A model generated the notes under the pieces. That model did not search any database. It had not been told where the DNA came from and worked only from the letters and a program-made list of their open reading frames with translations. A program made the position numbers and the translations under genes. 41,079 bases of DNA, from positions 1 to 41,079 of the forward strand of contig NZ_JAGGPA010000062.1 in the NCBI RefSeq assembly GCF_018614035.1, in the 5' to 3' direction. Below, in pieces: positions 24,426 through 32,439 of the stretch (position 1 is its first letter; each line of letters starts with the position of its first letter). This DNA comes from Streptomyces sp. ISL-96. Its GTDB lineage: Bacteria > Actinomycetota > Actinomycetes > Streptomycetales > Streptomycetaceae.

Positions 24426-24893
24426 TCAGGCCGCGATGGCCACGGCCGCCTTGCTGAGCGACGGCTCGGCCGGCACCGGGCGTTCGGCGAAGACTACGAG
24501 CCGCAGGACCGCGAAGCGGCCGATTCCCGCCAGCGCCGAAGCCGAGAGGTAGACCGCCTGCTCGGTCAGGACCGAGGGTGCGGACTGGACGGCGTACAGA
24601 CCGAGCAGCGCGCCCGTCGTGAACGCGTAGCTCACCAGGACCGTGAGGCCCGACTGCAGATGTACCCCCCAGCCGCCGCGCTCGCTGCGGAAGGACACCC
24701 GGCCGTGCAGCTCGGTGGCGATCAGGGTGGATACGACGGTGACCAGCGCGTTGGCCACAGCCAGCGGCATCCGGTCGTGGAGCAGTACGAGCACGCCGCT
24801 CGACGCCAGCCCGACGCCGCCGCCGCACACGACGAAGCGTACGAATGACGCCATCATCGGGCGGAGCGGACGCTTGTGGGCGCGGGTGGTCAC
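24426..24893 (-). CDS. GtrA family membrane protein
   Basis: A 155-residue protein with four predicted hydrophobic helices. The GtrA signature is seen in FVRFVVCGGGVGLASSGVLVLL, ANALVTVVSTLIATELHGRVSF and ALAGIGRFAVLRLVVF. GtrA proteins are thought to flip polyprenyl-linked sugars or support wall glycan modification. GTG 24893 has GGAGG seven bases upstream and is preferred over the open frame to 24941. No glycosyltransferase partner is adjacent. Confidence 0.88.
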   Translation of the reverse strand: MTTRAHKRPLRPMMASFVRFVVCGGGVGLASSGVLVLLHDRMPLAVANALVTVVSTLIATELHGRVSFRSERGGWGVHLQSGLTVLVSYAFTTGALLGLYAVQSAPSVLTEQAVYLSASALAGIGRFAVLRLVVFAERPVPAEPSLSKAAVAIAA

Positions 24894-24998
24894 GGGGAGC
24901 CTCCGGGGAGCGGTTGAACCGTTGCTGCGATTCCACCCCACAACCCACCGATCACGCGTCCCCCGAACGACCGGGCCCGCCCCCGACTCTTGTAAGGG

Positions 24999-25403
24999 TT
25001 GCCCCGGCCGAGGGCCCTAGGGCGAAACCCCCGGCCCGGTCGGCGTCACCGGGCTGACTGGCAGGCCCTGGCCGACGAGGTCAACGAGTACGGCTGCGTC
25101 CTCACCCAGCAGATCCTTACCCCTGCCGAATGCCGGAAGCTCGCCGCGCTCTACGACGATACGGAAAGGTTCCGCTCGACCGTCGACATGGCCCGCCACC
25201 GCTTCGGCTCCGGGCACTACCGTTACTTCGGCGATCCGCTGCCGGAGCTGGTGCGCGAGCTGCGCGCCGCCTTCTACCCGCGACTGCTGCCGATCGCCCG
25301 CGACTGGGCCGACAAGCTCGGGAGGCCCGCGCCCTGGCCGGACAGCACGGTGCGTTCGGGCAGCCGGCGCACCCTGGGGTTGGTCTTCCACGACGCGGCG
25401 TGA
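24999..25403 (+). pseudogene. Internally deleted 2OG-Fe(II) oxygenase
   Basis: The frame reads as the N-terminal part of a 2OG-Fe(II) oxygenase (ALADEVNEYGCVLTQQILTP, FRSTVDMARHRFGSGHYRYF, ARDWADKLGRPAPWPDS) and then jumps directly into the usual C-terminal end (TVRSGSRRTLGLVFHDAA). Compared with the full proteins I know, roughly 110 middle residues, including the HxD iron ligands, are gone without a frameshift. The N-terminus also lacks a convincing start; TTG 24999 is the only open option. The product cannot be an active dioxygenase. Confidence 0.75.
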
Positions 25404-25434
25404 GGCGACATGCGCGACGGCTCCGGACCACCCA

Positions 25435-26448
25435 TTACGCGCCGCTCGGCCGGGAGCCGCCGCCGCGGAAGGTGCGGCGGTACGCCGCCGGGGTGGTGCC
25501 CAGGGCGCGGCGGAAGTGCTGGCGCAGCCCGTCGCCCGCACCCAGACCACTGCGTTCGGCGACGGAGTCGACCGGCAGGTCGGTGGTCTCCAGGAGTACG
25601 CGGGCCTGAGCGACACGCTGCTGATTGAGCCACTTCAGCGGGGTGGCGCCGACCTCGCGGGCGAAGTGCCGTTCGAAGGTACGCAGGCCGAGCCCGGCCC
25701 GCGCCGCGAGTTCGGCGACGGTGAGGGGCCGGTCCAGGCGGGCGACGGCCCAGTCCAGTACGGCGGCGAGCCCCTTGCCGGTGGGTGTGGCCGGACTCGC
25801 CGGCCTCTTCGGCTTCGGCCGGGCGTACTGCGTCTGGTCGCCCTCGCGGTGCGGGGCCACGACCATGCGCCGGCCGACCTCGGCGGCGGCAGCAGTGCCG
25901 TAGTCGCCGCGGACGATGTGCAGGCACAGGTCGATGGCGGCGGCGGTGCCCGCGCTGGTGAGGATGTCACCGCCGTCGACGTACAGAGCGTGCTCGTTGA
26001 CGTCGACGCGCGGATGACGGCGCCGCAGTTCGTCGGCGTACATCCAGTGCGTGGCGGCTTCGCGGCCGTCCAGGAGACCGGCCGCGGCCAGCACGAAGGC
26101 GCCGGAGCACAGGGAAGCGATGCGGGCGCCGCGTGCGTGAGCGGCGCGCAGGGCGTCGAGGAGTGCGGCCGGGGGCTCGTAACCGTTCATGAGGCAGGCC
26201 GGGACGATGACGAGGTCCGCGGCGTCGAGCGCCTCGATGCCCTGCTCGGCCTCCAGCCGCAGACCGCCCGGTGCGCGCTGCACGCCGGGGGCGGTCGCGC
26301 ACAGCGTGAGCTCGTACCACGGCGGTGTGGCTTCTTCGCCGCCCTGGCCGAACACCGCGCACGGCACGGCCAGTTCGAAGAGCGAGGACTCGGCGAGCAG
26401 CACGACGACGACGCGGATGGGAGACGCTGAAGGGGTAGTACGAGCCAT
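25435..26448 (-). CDS. GlxA-family AraC-type transcriptional regulator
   Basis: A 337-residue protein. The DJ-1/PfpI-like domain covers about 10-180 (ASLCSGAFVLAAAGLLDGREAATHW) and the AraC HTH about 225-325 (LGLRTFERHFAREVGATPLKWLNQQRVAQARVLLETTDLPVD). Its length is normal, unlike its paralogue at 15663-17132, with which it shares the same layout: divergent from an MFS gene with a 71-base gap carrying an inverted repeat. It starts at ATG 26448. It probably controls itself and the MFS gene. Confidence 0.92.
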   Translation of the reverse strand: MARTTPSASPIRVVVVLLAESSLFELAVPCAVFGQGGEEATPPWYELTLCATAPGVQRAPGGLRLEAEQGIEALDAADLVIVPACLMNGYEPPAALLDALRAAHARGARIASLCSGAFVLAAAGLLDGREAATHWMYADELRRRHPRVDVNEHALYVDGGDILTSAGTAAAIDLCLHIVRGDYGTAAAAEVGRRMVVAPHREGDQTQYARPKPKRPASPATPTGKGLAAVLDWAVARLDRPLTVAELAARAGLGLRTFERHFAREVGATPLKWLNQQRVAQARVLLETTDLPVDSVAERSGLGAGDGLRQHFRRALGTTPAAYRRTFRGGGSRPSGA

Positions 26449-26482
26449 GTCGTAAATCTACGGGACCCTGACGTTTACGTCA
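26448..26482. promoter_or_regulatory. Second divergon operator: TGTCGTAA-N19-TTACGTCA
   Basis: Arms at 26448-26455 and 26475-26482 match as an inverted repeat at 7 of 8 positions with a 19-base centre. They sit at the same distance from the regulator ATG as the operator at 17132-17166. The flanking TGAC..TT...CG.CACTGGT is also shared (19 of 25 bases). Confidence 0.55.
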
Positions 26483-26519
26483 CTGGTGCGCCCCCTGCGC
26501 ACATCGGAGGCTGGGGGGC

Positions 26520-27791
26520 GTGAGCGACGGCGTACACGAGCGGAAGGCGTCAGACATGGGCTACGGGCCACGGACACGGAGGCTGCCGCCCCGGTGGCAG
26601 GTGAGTCTCGCCGGGGTGACGGCGATCGGCGTCACCTTCGGGTTCGCCCGCTACGGCTACGGGCTCTTCCTGCCGGAGTTCCGGCGGGAGTTCGGCCTTC
26701 CGGTGGCGCAGGTGGGGCTGATCGGCAGCGCGACGTACCTCGGTTACATGGGGGCGCTGCTGCTGGTCGGCGCGCTGGTCACACGCTTCGGCCCGCGTCC
26801 GCTGGTCGTCGTCGGCGGGCTTTCGGCGACCGTCGGCATGGCCCTGGTGGCCTTCGCGCGCGGGCCGGGGGTCCTGACGGCCGGGTTGGTCCTGGCCGGT
26901 ACGAGTTCGGGGTGGGCCTGGGCGCCGTACTCGGACGCGGTGGACCGGATGGTTCCAGCGGGGCTGCGCGAGCGAGTCATGGGGACGATCGCGAGCGGGA
27001 CGGCCTTCGCCGTCGTCGTCGCCGGGCCGCTGGCGCTGGTCGCCCGCGGAACTCAATGGCGGTACGCCTGGCTGGTGTTCGCGGCGGCGGCCCTGCTGAC
27101 GACCGCGTACAACGCGCGCGTCCTGCCCGCCGGAGCACACCCCAGGGCCGACGCGAGTCAGGGGCGTGCCGGGCTGGGCCTTCGGTCATTCGCTTGCCGC
27201 CCGGCCGTCCCGCTCTACCTCACAGCCCTGTCGTACGGTCTGGTCGGCGCCGTGTACTGGGCGTTCGCCGTGGAGGCGGTCTCCAGGGAAGCGGGGCGTG
27301 ACGCGCCCACGGCTGCGCTGTTCTGGACAGTGATGGGCCTGGCGGGCACCGCGGGCGCCCTGACGGGCAGCGCGATCGCGCGGCACGGTCTGCGCCGGGT
27401 CCACGGCTCGCTGTTCGCGGGCATCGCGACGGCGGTCGCGCTGCTCGGCGTGGCGCCGGGGGCGCCGGTGGCCGTGATGCTGTCGGCGGTGCTCTACGGG
27501 CCGTGCTTCATGGCGGGCTCGGGCGTTCTCGCGGTGTGGAGTTACCGGGCCTTCCCCGACCGGCCGTCGACCGGGTTCAGCGTCACCGTCCTGTTCCTCG
27601 GACTGGGTACGGTCGCGGGCCCGGCCGCGCTGGGGCTCTTCAGCGACGAGTACGGCCTGCGCGCCGCGTTCCTGATCACGGCGGCCGCGGCGGCGCTGAC
27701 GCTCCTCGCCCGGCCGCCGCGAAGCACGCCGCCGCGCACACAGGCGGCCGGGCCGGTACACGGCATCCGGGACTCAGTGCGCCAGGGTTGA
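26520..27791 (+). CDS. MFS transporter (YbfB/YjiJ-like)
   Basis: A 423-residue protein with about 12 hydrophobic helices. The first helix GVTFGFARYGYGLFLPEFRREFGL resembles the YbfB/YjiJ group. The loop 2-3 region is LVTRFGPRPLVVVGGL. GTG 26520 has CGGAGG upstream; ATG 26556 is a later alternative. It is divergent from the GlxA regulator and probably its target. The substrate is unknown. Confidence 0.88.
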   Translation: MSDGVHERKASDMGYGPRTRRLPPRWQVSLAGVTAIGVTFGFARYGYGLFLPEFRREFGLPVAQVGLIGSATYLGYMGALLLVGALVTRFGPRPLVVVGGLSATVGMALVAFARGPGVLTAGLVLAGTSSGWAWAPYSDAVDRMVPAGLRERVMGTIASGTAFAVVVAGPLALVARGTQWRYAWLVFAAAALLTTAYNARVLPAGAHPRADASQGRAGLGLRSFACRPAVPLYLTALSYGLVGAVYWAFAVEAVSREAGRDAPTAALFWTVMGLAGTAGALTGSAIARHGLRRVHGSLFAGIATAVALLGVAPGAPVAVMLSAVLYGPCFMAGSGVLAVWSYRAFPDRPSTGFSVTVLFLGLGTVAGPAALGLFSDEYGLRAAFLITAAAAALTLLARPPRSTPPRTQAAGPVHGIRDSVRQG

Positions 27792-27822
27792 GCGAGCGAA
27801 CGACCCACGAGGAGACCCGCCG

Positions 27823-27998
27823 ATGGTCACGACGACGTACCGCTACACGAGCGGATCATGGCGGCCGACGTTCTCGTGCTGTGCGGGCCGATCCGGCTGG
27901 GCGACAACAGCTCCGTGATGAAGCGGGTGATCGAGCGGCTGTACGCCGTTGCCGCGGCCTTGCGCGGCCTTGCGGTTGTCCCGACTCGCGGACGGTGA
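27823..27998 (+). pseudogene. Remnant of a flavodoxin-like NAD(P)H/FMN oxidoreductase
   Basis: From 27828 the frame reads HERIMAADVLVLCGPIRLGDNSSVMKRVIERLY, the central FMN-binding part of flavodoxin-fold reductases, then runs into a stop at 27996. An ATG at 27823 with GGAG upstream sits just before it but in another frame, suggesting that the N-terminal third was deleted. The rest of the 27792-28312 gap holds no gene I can recognise; its open frames look like GC-driven noise. Confidence 0.6.
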
Positions 27999-28252
27999 CC
28001 AGGACTTCGTCCTCCACCACCGCACCCTGCCGTGGGGCCACGCGCGGGCGCCCTTCTCCTCACCGCAGCGGCCGGTGTCGTACGACGTCACTGACCGCTG
28101 CGCCCACCGGCCCCATGACGCCAGGAGCGGGCGGCTCGCCGGCCAGGGCCTTAGTGCCGTCCGGGCCCCCCGGCTCGGTGACGAAAAAGACCCGCAGCCT
28201 CAAACCGGCAGAAACAGGGAATCAACCAAGGAGCACGTCCGTACGGCGGGCC

Positions 28253-28287
28253 GCCGGCCGTCCCCGCTTGAGCCCGGGACGGCCGGC
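28253..28287 (+). promoter_or_regulatory. Leader hairpin before the ANTAR gene
   Basis: A perfect 12-bp stem (GCCGGCCGTCCC arm) with an 11-base loop ends 25 bases before the ANTAR start, just ahead of its ribosome site. ANTAR proteins bind RNA hairpins to prevent termination, so autoregulation is possible. No U tract follows, and I do not see the classic pair of hexaloop hairpins. Confidence 0.45.
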
Positions 28288-28312
28288 AGACTGGTCAAAA
28301 GGAGCCGGAGTC

Positions 28313-28756
28313 ATGACGACGAACGACAACCTCACCATCACCGCGGACAGCGAGGCTCCCGCGCACCGGGAACACGACGACCAGTCCTGGCAGGCGTCGG
28401 ACGCGGCGCAGTACCACGCCGCCCAGGCCACCCTGGAAGTAGTCGGTCCCCCGGCGCCGGCAGCCGCGGAACGGGCGCTGAAGCAGGAACTCAACCAGGT
28501 CTGGCACCTCCTCGAAACCCGCCCGGTGATCGGCCTCGCCCGCAGCATTGTCATGACCCTGGGAGGCTGCACCCACGAGGAGGCGTTCCAGGTCCTGGTG
28601 GACGTCTCACGGCACACCAACATCGAACTCCGCGAGATCGCCCAGCGCCTCGTGGACAGCGTCGACGGCCCGCCGCCCAGCGGACCCCTGCGTACGGCCC
28701 TGCACAACGCCTTCGAACGGCTCCGCGCCAACACCACCCACACCAACACCGCCTGA
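28313..28756 (+). CDS. ANTAR domain RNA-binding regulator
   Basis: A 147-residue protein. Residues about 55-118 form the ANTAR domain: LKQELNQVWHLLETRPVIGLARSI, then CTHEEAFQVLVDVSRHTNIELREIAQRLVD. There is no GAF or receiver domain, so its N-terminal 50 residues may mediate sensing or dimerisation. ANTAR domains bind nascent RNA and act as antiterminators. ATG 28313 follows AAAAGGAG. A stable hairpin in the leader and another after the stop bracket the gene. Confidence 0.88.
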   Translation: MTTNDNLTITADSEAPAHREHDDQSWQASDAAQYHAAQATLEVVGPPAPAAAERALKQELNQVWHLLETRPVIGLARSIVMTLGGCTHEEAFQVLVDVSRHTNIELREIAQRLVDSVDGPPPSGPLRTALHNAFERLRANTTHTNTA

Positions 28757-28770
28757 CACGACGAGTGGGC

Positions 28771-28802
28771 GCCCGCTTGCCGTCCGCGGACGTCAGGCGG
28801 GC
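28771..28802 (+). terminator. Hairpin after the ANTAR gene
   Basis: GCCCGCTTG pairs with CAGGCGGGC (8 of 9) around the palindromic centre CGTCCGCGGACG, 15 bases past the ANTAR stop and before the SDR start. It may terminate or attenuate transcription into the SDR gene. Confidence 0.5.
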
Positions 28803-28838
28803 CTACGCTTCAAGACCTCTGGACGACGGAGGGCGACG

Positions 28839-29720
28839 ATGGCACACACTCTTCCCCTGCTGGGGCGCACCGCGGTGGTCACCGGCGCCGCCAGGGGCCT
28901 CGGGGAAGGCATGGCGCGCGCTCTTGTGCGGCGCGGAGCCGACGTGGCCCTGCTCGGTCACGAGGAATCCGAGCTCGCCAGGGTGGCGGCAGCGCTCCCC
29001 GGCAGAGCCGCTCACTGGCCGGTCGACGTCACCGACGAGGCCGCGATGACGCGTACCGCCGCCGAGGTGGAGCAGCGCTTCGGGCCGCCGTCCGTGCTGG
29101 TGGCCAATGCCGGTGTGTCCTCGGGCGGCCTGTTCCTCGACGACGACCCGGCGACCTGGCGACGCGTCGTGGAAGTCAACCTGATCGGCAGCGCGGTCAC
29201 CGCCCGGGCCTTCCTGCCCGGCCTTCTGGTGACGCGCGGCTACTACCTCCAGGTCGCCTCGCTCGCCGCCATCGCCCCGGCTCCGCTCATGTCGGCGTAC
29301 TGCGCCTCCAAATCGGGTGTGGAGGCCTTCGCCCATTGTGTACGTGCCGAGTTGGCGCACCGCGGCGTGGCCGTGGGGGTCGCGTACCTCAGCTGGACCG
29401 ACACGGACATGGTCCGGGGCGCCCAGCACCACGACTCCTTGCGTGCGCTGCGCGCCCGCATGCCCGGGCCCGCCTGTCGGACCTACTCTGCGCAGCCAGT
29501 GGTCGACCGCCTCGTCCGGAGTATCGAGCGACGTGCTCCCGCCATCTACGCCCAGCCGTGGTTGCGCGCCGCGCAGGCTGCGCGCGCCTGTCTGCCGGCA
29601 GTCGTCGCCCACCGCGCCCGGCGGGAGTTCGGCCGGCTCGCGGGCCGCGCCGACCTCTCGGCGACCGGCCTGCTCGGGGCGGGTGGAGAGGCCGACGCCG
29701 AGGCCGCCGGCCTGAGATGA
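28839..29720 (+). CDS. Short-chain dehydrogenase/reductase (SDR)
   Basis: A 293-residue classical SDR. The cofactor motif TGAARGLG is at residues 15-22, NAG in VANAGVSSGG, the catalytic Ser region in QVASLAAIAP and YCASK (Tyr-x-x-x-Lys). The C-terminal 60 residues are longer than the minimal fold and basic. ATG 28839 has GGAGGGC upstream. Its stop is 10 bases from the stop of the convergent flavoenzyme gene. The substrate is unknown. Confidence 0.92.
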   Translation: MAHTLPLLGRTAVVTGAARGLGEGMARALVRRGADVALLGHEESELARVAAALPGRAAHWPVDVTDEAAMTRTAAEVEQRFGPPSVLVANAGVSSGGLFLDDDPATWRRVVEVNLIGSAVTARAFLPGLLVTRGYYLQVASLAAIAPAPLMSAYCASKSGVEAFAHCVRAELAHRGVAVGVAYLSWTDTDMVRGAQHHDSLRALRARMPGPACRTYSAQPVVDRLVRSIERRAPAIYAQPWLRAAQAARACLPAVVAHRARREFGRLAGRADLSATGLLGAGGEADAEAAGLR

Positions 29721-29729
29721 AGGGTGGTC

Positions 29730-31355
29730 TCAGTCCACGCGTTGGCCGCTCCGGTCGCGGCGGCTGAGAGCCCGTTGCGTACGGCTGAGTACGCCGCCCA
29801 GGGGGCGGCTGCGCAGCGCCGCCCGGGCCGCGTTCGCTCCCGGAGCGCCGTGGACGCCGCCGCCCGGATGCGCACCGGCCGAGGCGAGGTAGAGCCCCTT
29901 GACGGGCGTTTCCGGACGGCCTGTGCCGGGGACCGGGCGGAAGACGAGCTGCTGGTGGACGGCGGTTGTGCCGCCGTTGATCGCGCCCCCGTGGAGGTTC
30001 GCGTCCATCGATTGGAGTGTCGCAGGGGCGAGGATACGGCGGGCCACGATCCGGGAGCGGAAGCCTGGCGCGTACCGCTCGACCTGGGCCTCCACGCGGT
30101 CAGCCATGACTTCCTGCTCGCGCTTGTCCCAGGCGCCCGTCAGGCCGTCGTCGCCGGCGTCGCCCTTGATCCCGTGCGGGACGTGGGTGTAAGCCCAGGC
30201 CGATTCGGTGCCCGCCGGTGAGCGGGAGGGGTCGGCGGTGGTCATCTGGCCGAACAGGGCGAAGGGCCGGTCGGGAACCCGGCCCATCGCGACCTGTGCG
30301 GCGAAGCGTGTCAGGTCGTCGACCCCGTCCGCCAGGTGAACCGTGCCCGCCGTCGAGGCTTCCGCGGCGGTCCACGGAACCCGGCCGTCCAGAGCCCAGT
30401 CGACCTTGAACGTGGCGAAGTCCCACTGGAAGCCGCGCAGGTCCTTCAGGAAGCGGCCGGGCAGATGCCGTACGTCGACCAGTCCGCCGTAGAGGTCCGG
30501 CACGGCCACGTCCGCCAGCACGGCCCGGCCGGCCGGCACGGTCTCGCCGCCGTCGGTGCGCACGGCCACCGCCCGCCCCGCCCGCACGACGATCTCGACG
30601 ACGCGTTTGCCGCACCGCACAGCGCCCCCGCGCCGTTCCAGCCGCCGTACGAGCGCCGCGGTGAGCGCGCCCGCGCCGCCGGCCGGCACGGGAAAGCCGT
30701 ACCTCTGGCCGAGCATGGACAGGAGCCAGCCGAAGCCGCCGCTGCCCGCCGCTTCCGGGGCGAGGTCCGCGTGCAGGGCGTTGCCGGCGAGCAGCAGCCT
30801 GCCGCCCTCGCCGCGGAACTCCTCCTCGCCCAGGCGGCGTACCGGCAGCAGCATCGTCCGGGCAAGACGCAGTCCGCCCGCGCCGCGCAGCCGGGCCGCG
30901 AGCCGGGCGGCGGAACGTACGGGCGGGAAGGGGGTGAAGAGACAGCCGAGGATGTCCTGACCGAGCCGGTCCCAGGTCCGGCACAGAGCGTGCCATGCCG
31001 CGCCGTCGCCGGCGGCGAAGTGGTCCAGGCCGGCGGCCGTGTCGGCGGCGCGTCGTTCCAGGACCGCGCACCGGCCGTCGGACAGGGGGTGCGCCAGCAC
31101 GCTGGGGGCGTGGCTCCAGCGCAGCCCGTGTTCGTGGAGGCGCAGGCGGGCCAGCACCGGGGAGGCGGCGGCCAGTGGATAGAAGGCGCTGCAGAGATCG
31201 CTGATGTAGTCGGGGTGTACGCCGCGGTCACTGCGAACGGCGCCGCCGGGCTCGGGCTGGGCTTCGAGGACTTCCACGCTCCAGCCGGCGTCGGCCAGTA
31301 CGTTCGCGGCGACGAGCCCGTTGGGACCCGCGCCGATCACCACGGCGTCCGGCAT
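29730..31355 (-). CDS. Phytoene desaturase-like NAD(P)/FAD-dependent oxidoreductase
   Basis: A 541-residue flavoprotein. FAD motif: AVVIGAGPNGLVAANVLADAG at residues 4-24, then VEVLEAQPEPGGAVRS. C-terminal motif: GLYLASAGAHPGGGVHGAPGANAARAAL. The ribosome site AGGAGGCAGCG before ATG 31355 is strong. It is the third gene of a probable MarR-SRPBCC-flavoenzyme operon, which suggests modification of a hydrophobic ligand. It belongs to the same broad family as the gene at 4746-6302 but is clearly diverged from it. Confidence 0.9.
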   Translation of the reverse strand: MPDAVVIGAGPNGLVAANVLADAGWSVEVLEAQPEPGGAVRSDRGVHPDYISDLCSAFYPLAAASPVLARLRLHEHGLRWSHAPSVLAHPLSDGRCAVLERRAADTAAGLDHFAAGDGAAWHALCRTWDRLGQDILGCLFTPFPPVRSAARLAARLRGAGGLRLARTMLLPVRRLGEEEFRGEGGRLLLAGNALHADLAPEAAGSGGFGWLLSMLGQRYGFPVPAGGAGALTAALVRRLERRGGAVRCGKRVVEIVVRAGRAVAVRTDGGETVPAGRAVLADVAVPDLYGGLVDVRHLPGRFLKDLRGFQWDFATFKVDWALDGRVPWTAAEASTAGTVHLADGVDDLTRFAAQVAMGRVPDRPFALFGQMTTADPSRSPAGTESAWAYTHVPHGIKGDAGDDGLTGAWDKREQEVMADRVEAQVERYAPGFRSRIVARRILAPATLQSMDANLHGGAINGGTTAVHQQLVFRPVPGTGRPETPVKGLYLASAGAHPGGGVHGAPGANAARAALRSRPLGGVLSRTQRALSRRDRSGQRVD

Positions 31356-31409
31356 CGCTGCCTCCTGTTCACCCTCGTCACGCCGGCCGCCCTGGCCGCA
31401 CGGGTTCGT

Positions 31410-31871
31410 TCAGGGCTGCGCGCCGGCGGCGGCGTGCCGCGAACCGCGCTCGACGACTTTGGCGAGCCTGCCGAGCATGGCGCGGTGGCGCAGTTGCAGT
31501 ACGGCGTCGAGAGCCACGTTGTGCAGCGCGCCGCCGACTCCGCGCAGGGGATGCTCGTCGAGGATGACCAGCGCGTGGTCCCCCCAGGGGCGGACTTCGA
31601 TGGCGATCCTGGCCGTGCCGAGCGGGCCGCTGTCGACCTCCAGTTCGAGCTCGCGCGGCGGTTCGCACCGGCGGACGATCGTCTCGCCCGTCAGCGTCCA
31701 GGGCCCGAGCCGCACCGTGTAGTCGATGGTCGCGCCGACCTCCGGCCAATGGCCTTTGCCGGGCTGCGAGTCAGCGGTGCCGACGACCCAGTCGCTGTAC
31801 CGCGACCCGTCCGCCAGAACCTCCCACACCGCCTCGGGCGCACTGCGGATCAGCTGATGCCGTACTGCCAT
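31410..31871 (-). CDS. SRPBCC (START/Bet v1-like) family protein
   Basis: A 153-residue protein with the SRPBCC opening MAVRHQLIRSAPEAVWEVLADGSRYSDWVVGT and the C-terminal helix GALHNVALDAVLQLRHRAMLGRLAKVVE. Such proteins have a deep hydrophobic cavity for lipids or polyketides. ATG 31871 follows GGAGG. It lies between the MarR regulator and the flavoenzyme and could present the ligand or substrate to the latter. Confidence 0.88.
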   Translation of the reverse strand: MAVRHQLIRSAPEAVWEVLADGSRYSDWVVGTADSQPGKGHWPEVGATIDYTVRLGPWTLTGETIVRRCEPPRELELEVDSGPLGTARIAIEVRPWGDHALVILDEHPLRGVGGALHNVALDAVLQLRHRAMLGRLAKVVERGSRHAAAGAQP

Positions 31872-31964
31872 GGGTCCTCCAACGCCTCGACAGAAACGAT
31901 CGACGGCCCCCGAGTGCCCAGCCTAGGGTGCTCAACCCTGATCGACCTCTCGGAGACGGGTGCG

Positions 31965-32411
31965 TCAGCCCACGATTTCTTCGCGCGTCAGCGCCGACAG
32001 CGCCCGCACCGCGCGGAGAAAACCCCGCCGGTCCGCGGGCGGCAGCATGGCGAGCAAGCGGTCCTCGTTCGCCTGAATGCCGACTCGCGCGGACCTGCGT
32101 ACCTTGCGGCCGTCCTCGGTGATCGAGAGCAGCCGGGCGCGGCGATCGGCGGGGTCGGGCGTACGGGAGATCAGGCCGGATTCCTGGAGCTGGTCCAAGG
32201 TGGCGATGATCCGCGTCTTGTCGGTGCCGATCGCCTCCGCGAGCGCGGCCTGCGTACGCACCGGGCCGTCGTCGAGGGCGCTGAGTACGACGTAGCCCCA
32301 CATGGAGAGGTCGTGCGCGGCCAGTACGGGCAGCTCGGCAGCGATGAGTGAGCGCACGAGCGGCTGAAGCACGGCGGCGAGGTCGCGGCGTTCACCGCCC
32401 TGAACTCTCAT
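31965..32411 (-). CDS. MarR-family transcriptional regulator
   Basis: A 148-residue winged-helix regulator with the MarR core GPVRTQAALAEAIGTDKTRIIATLDQLQESGLISRTPDPADRRARLLSITEDG. MarR proteins usually repress nearby genes and release DNA on binding a phenolic or other small ligand. It heads the minus-strand group that includes SRPBCC and the flavoenzyme; a 93-base gap separates it from SRPBCC. Downstream genes are the likely targets. Confidence 0.9.
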   Translation of the reverse strand: MRVQGGERRDLAAVLQPLVRSLIAAELPVLAAHDLSMWGYVVLSALDDGPVRTQAALAEAIGTDKTRIIATLDQLQESGLISRTPDPADRRARLLSITEDGRKVRRSARVGIQANEDRLLAMLPPADRRGFLRAVRALSALTREEIVG

Positions 32412-32439
32412 GCGCTCACGATACCGATCGCTGCCGGCG

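Noticed and set aside
27827..28091. Several short minus-strand frames in the decay zone
   Set aside because: No ribosome site, no recognisable family, and mutually overlapping.
30336..32351. 671-codon plus-strand frame
   Set aside because: Antisense of the flavoenzyme, SRPBCC and MarR genes.
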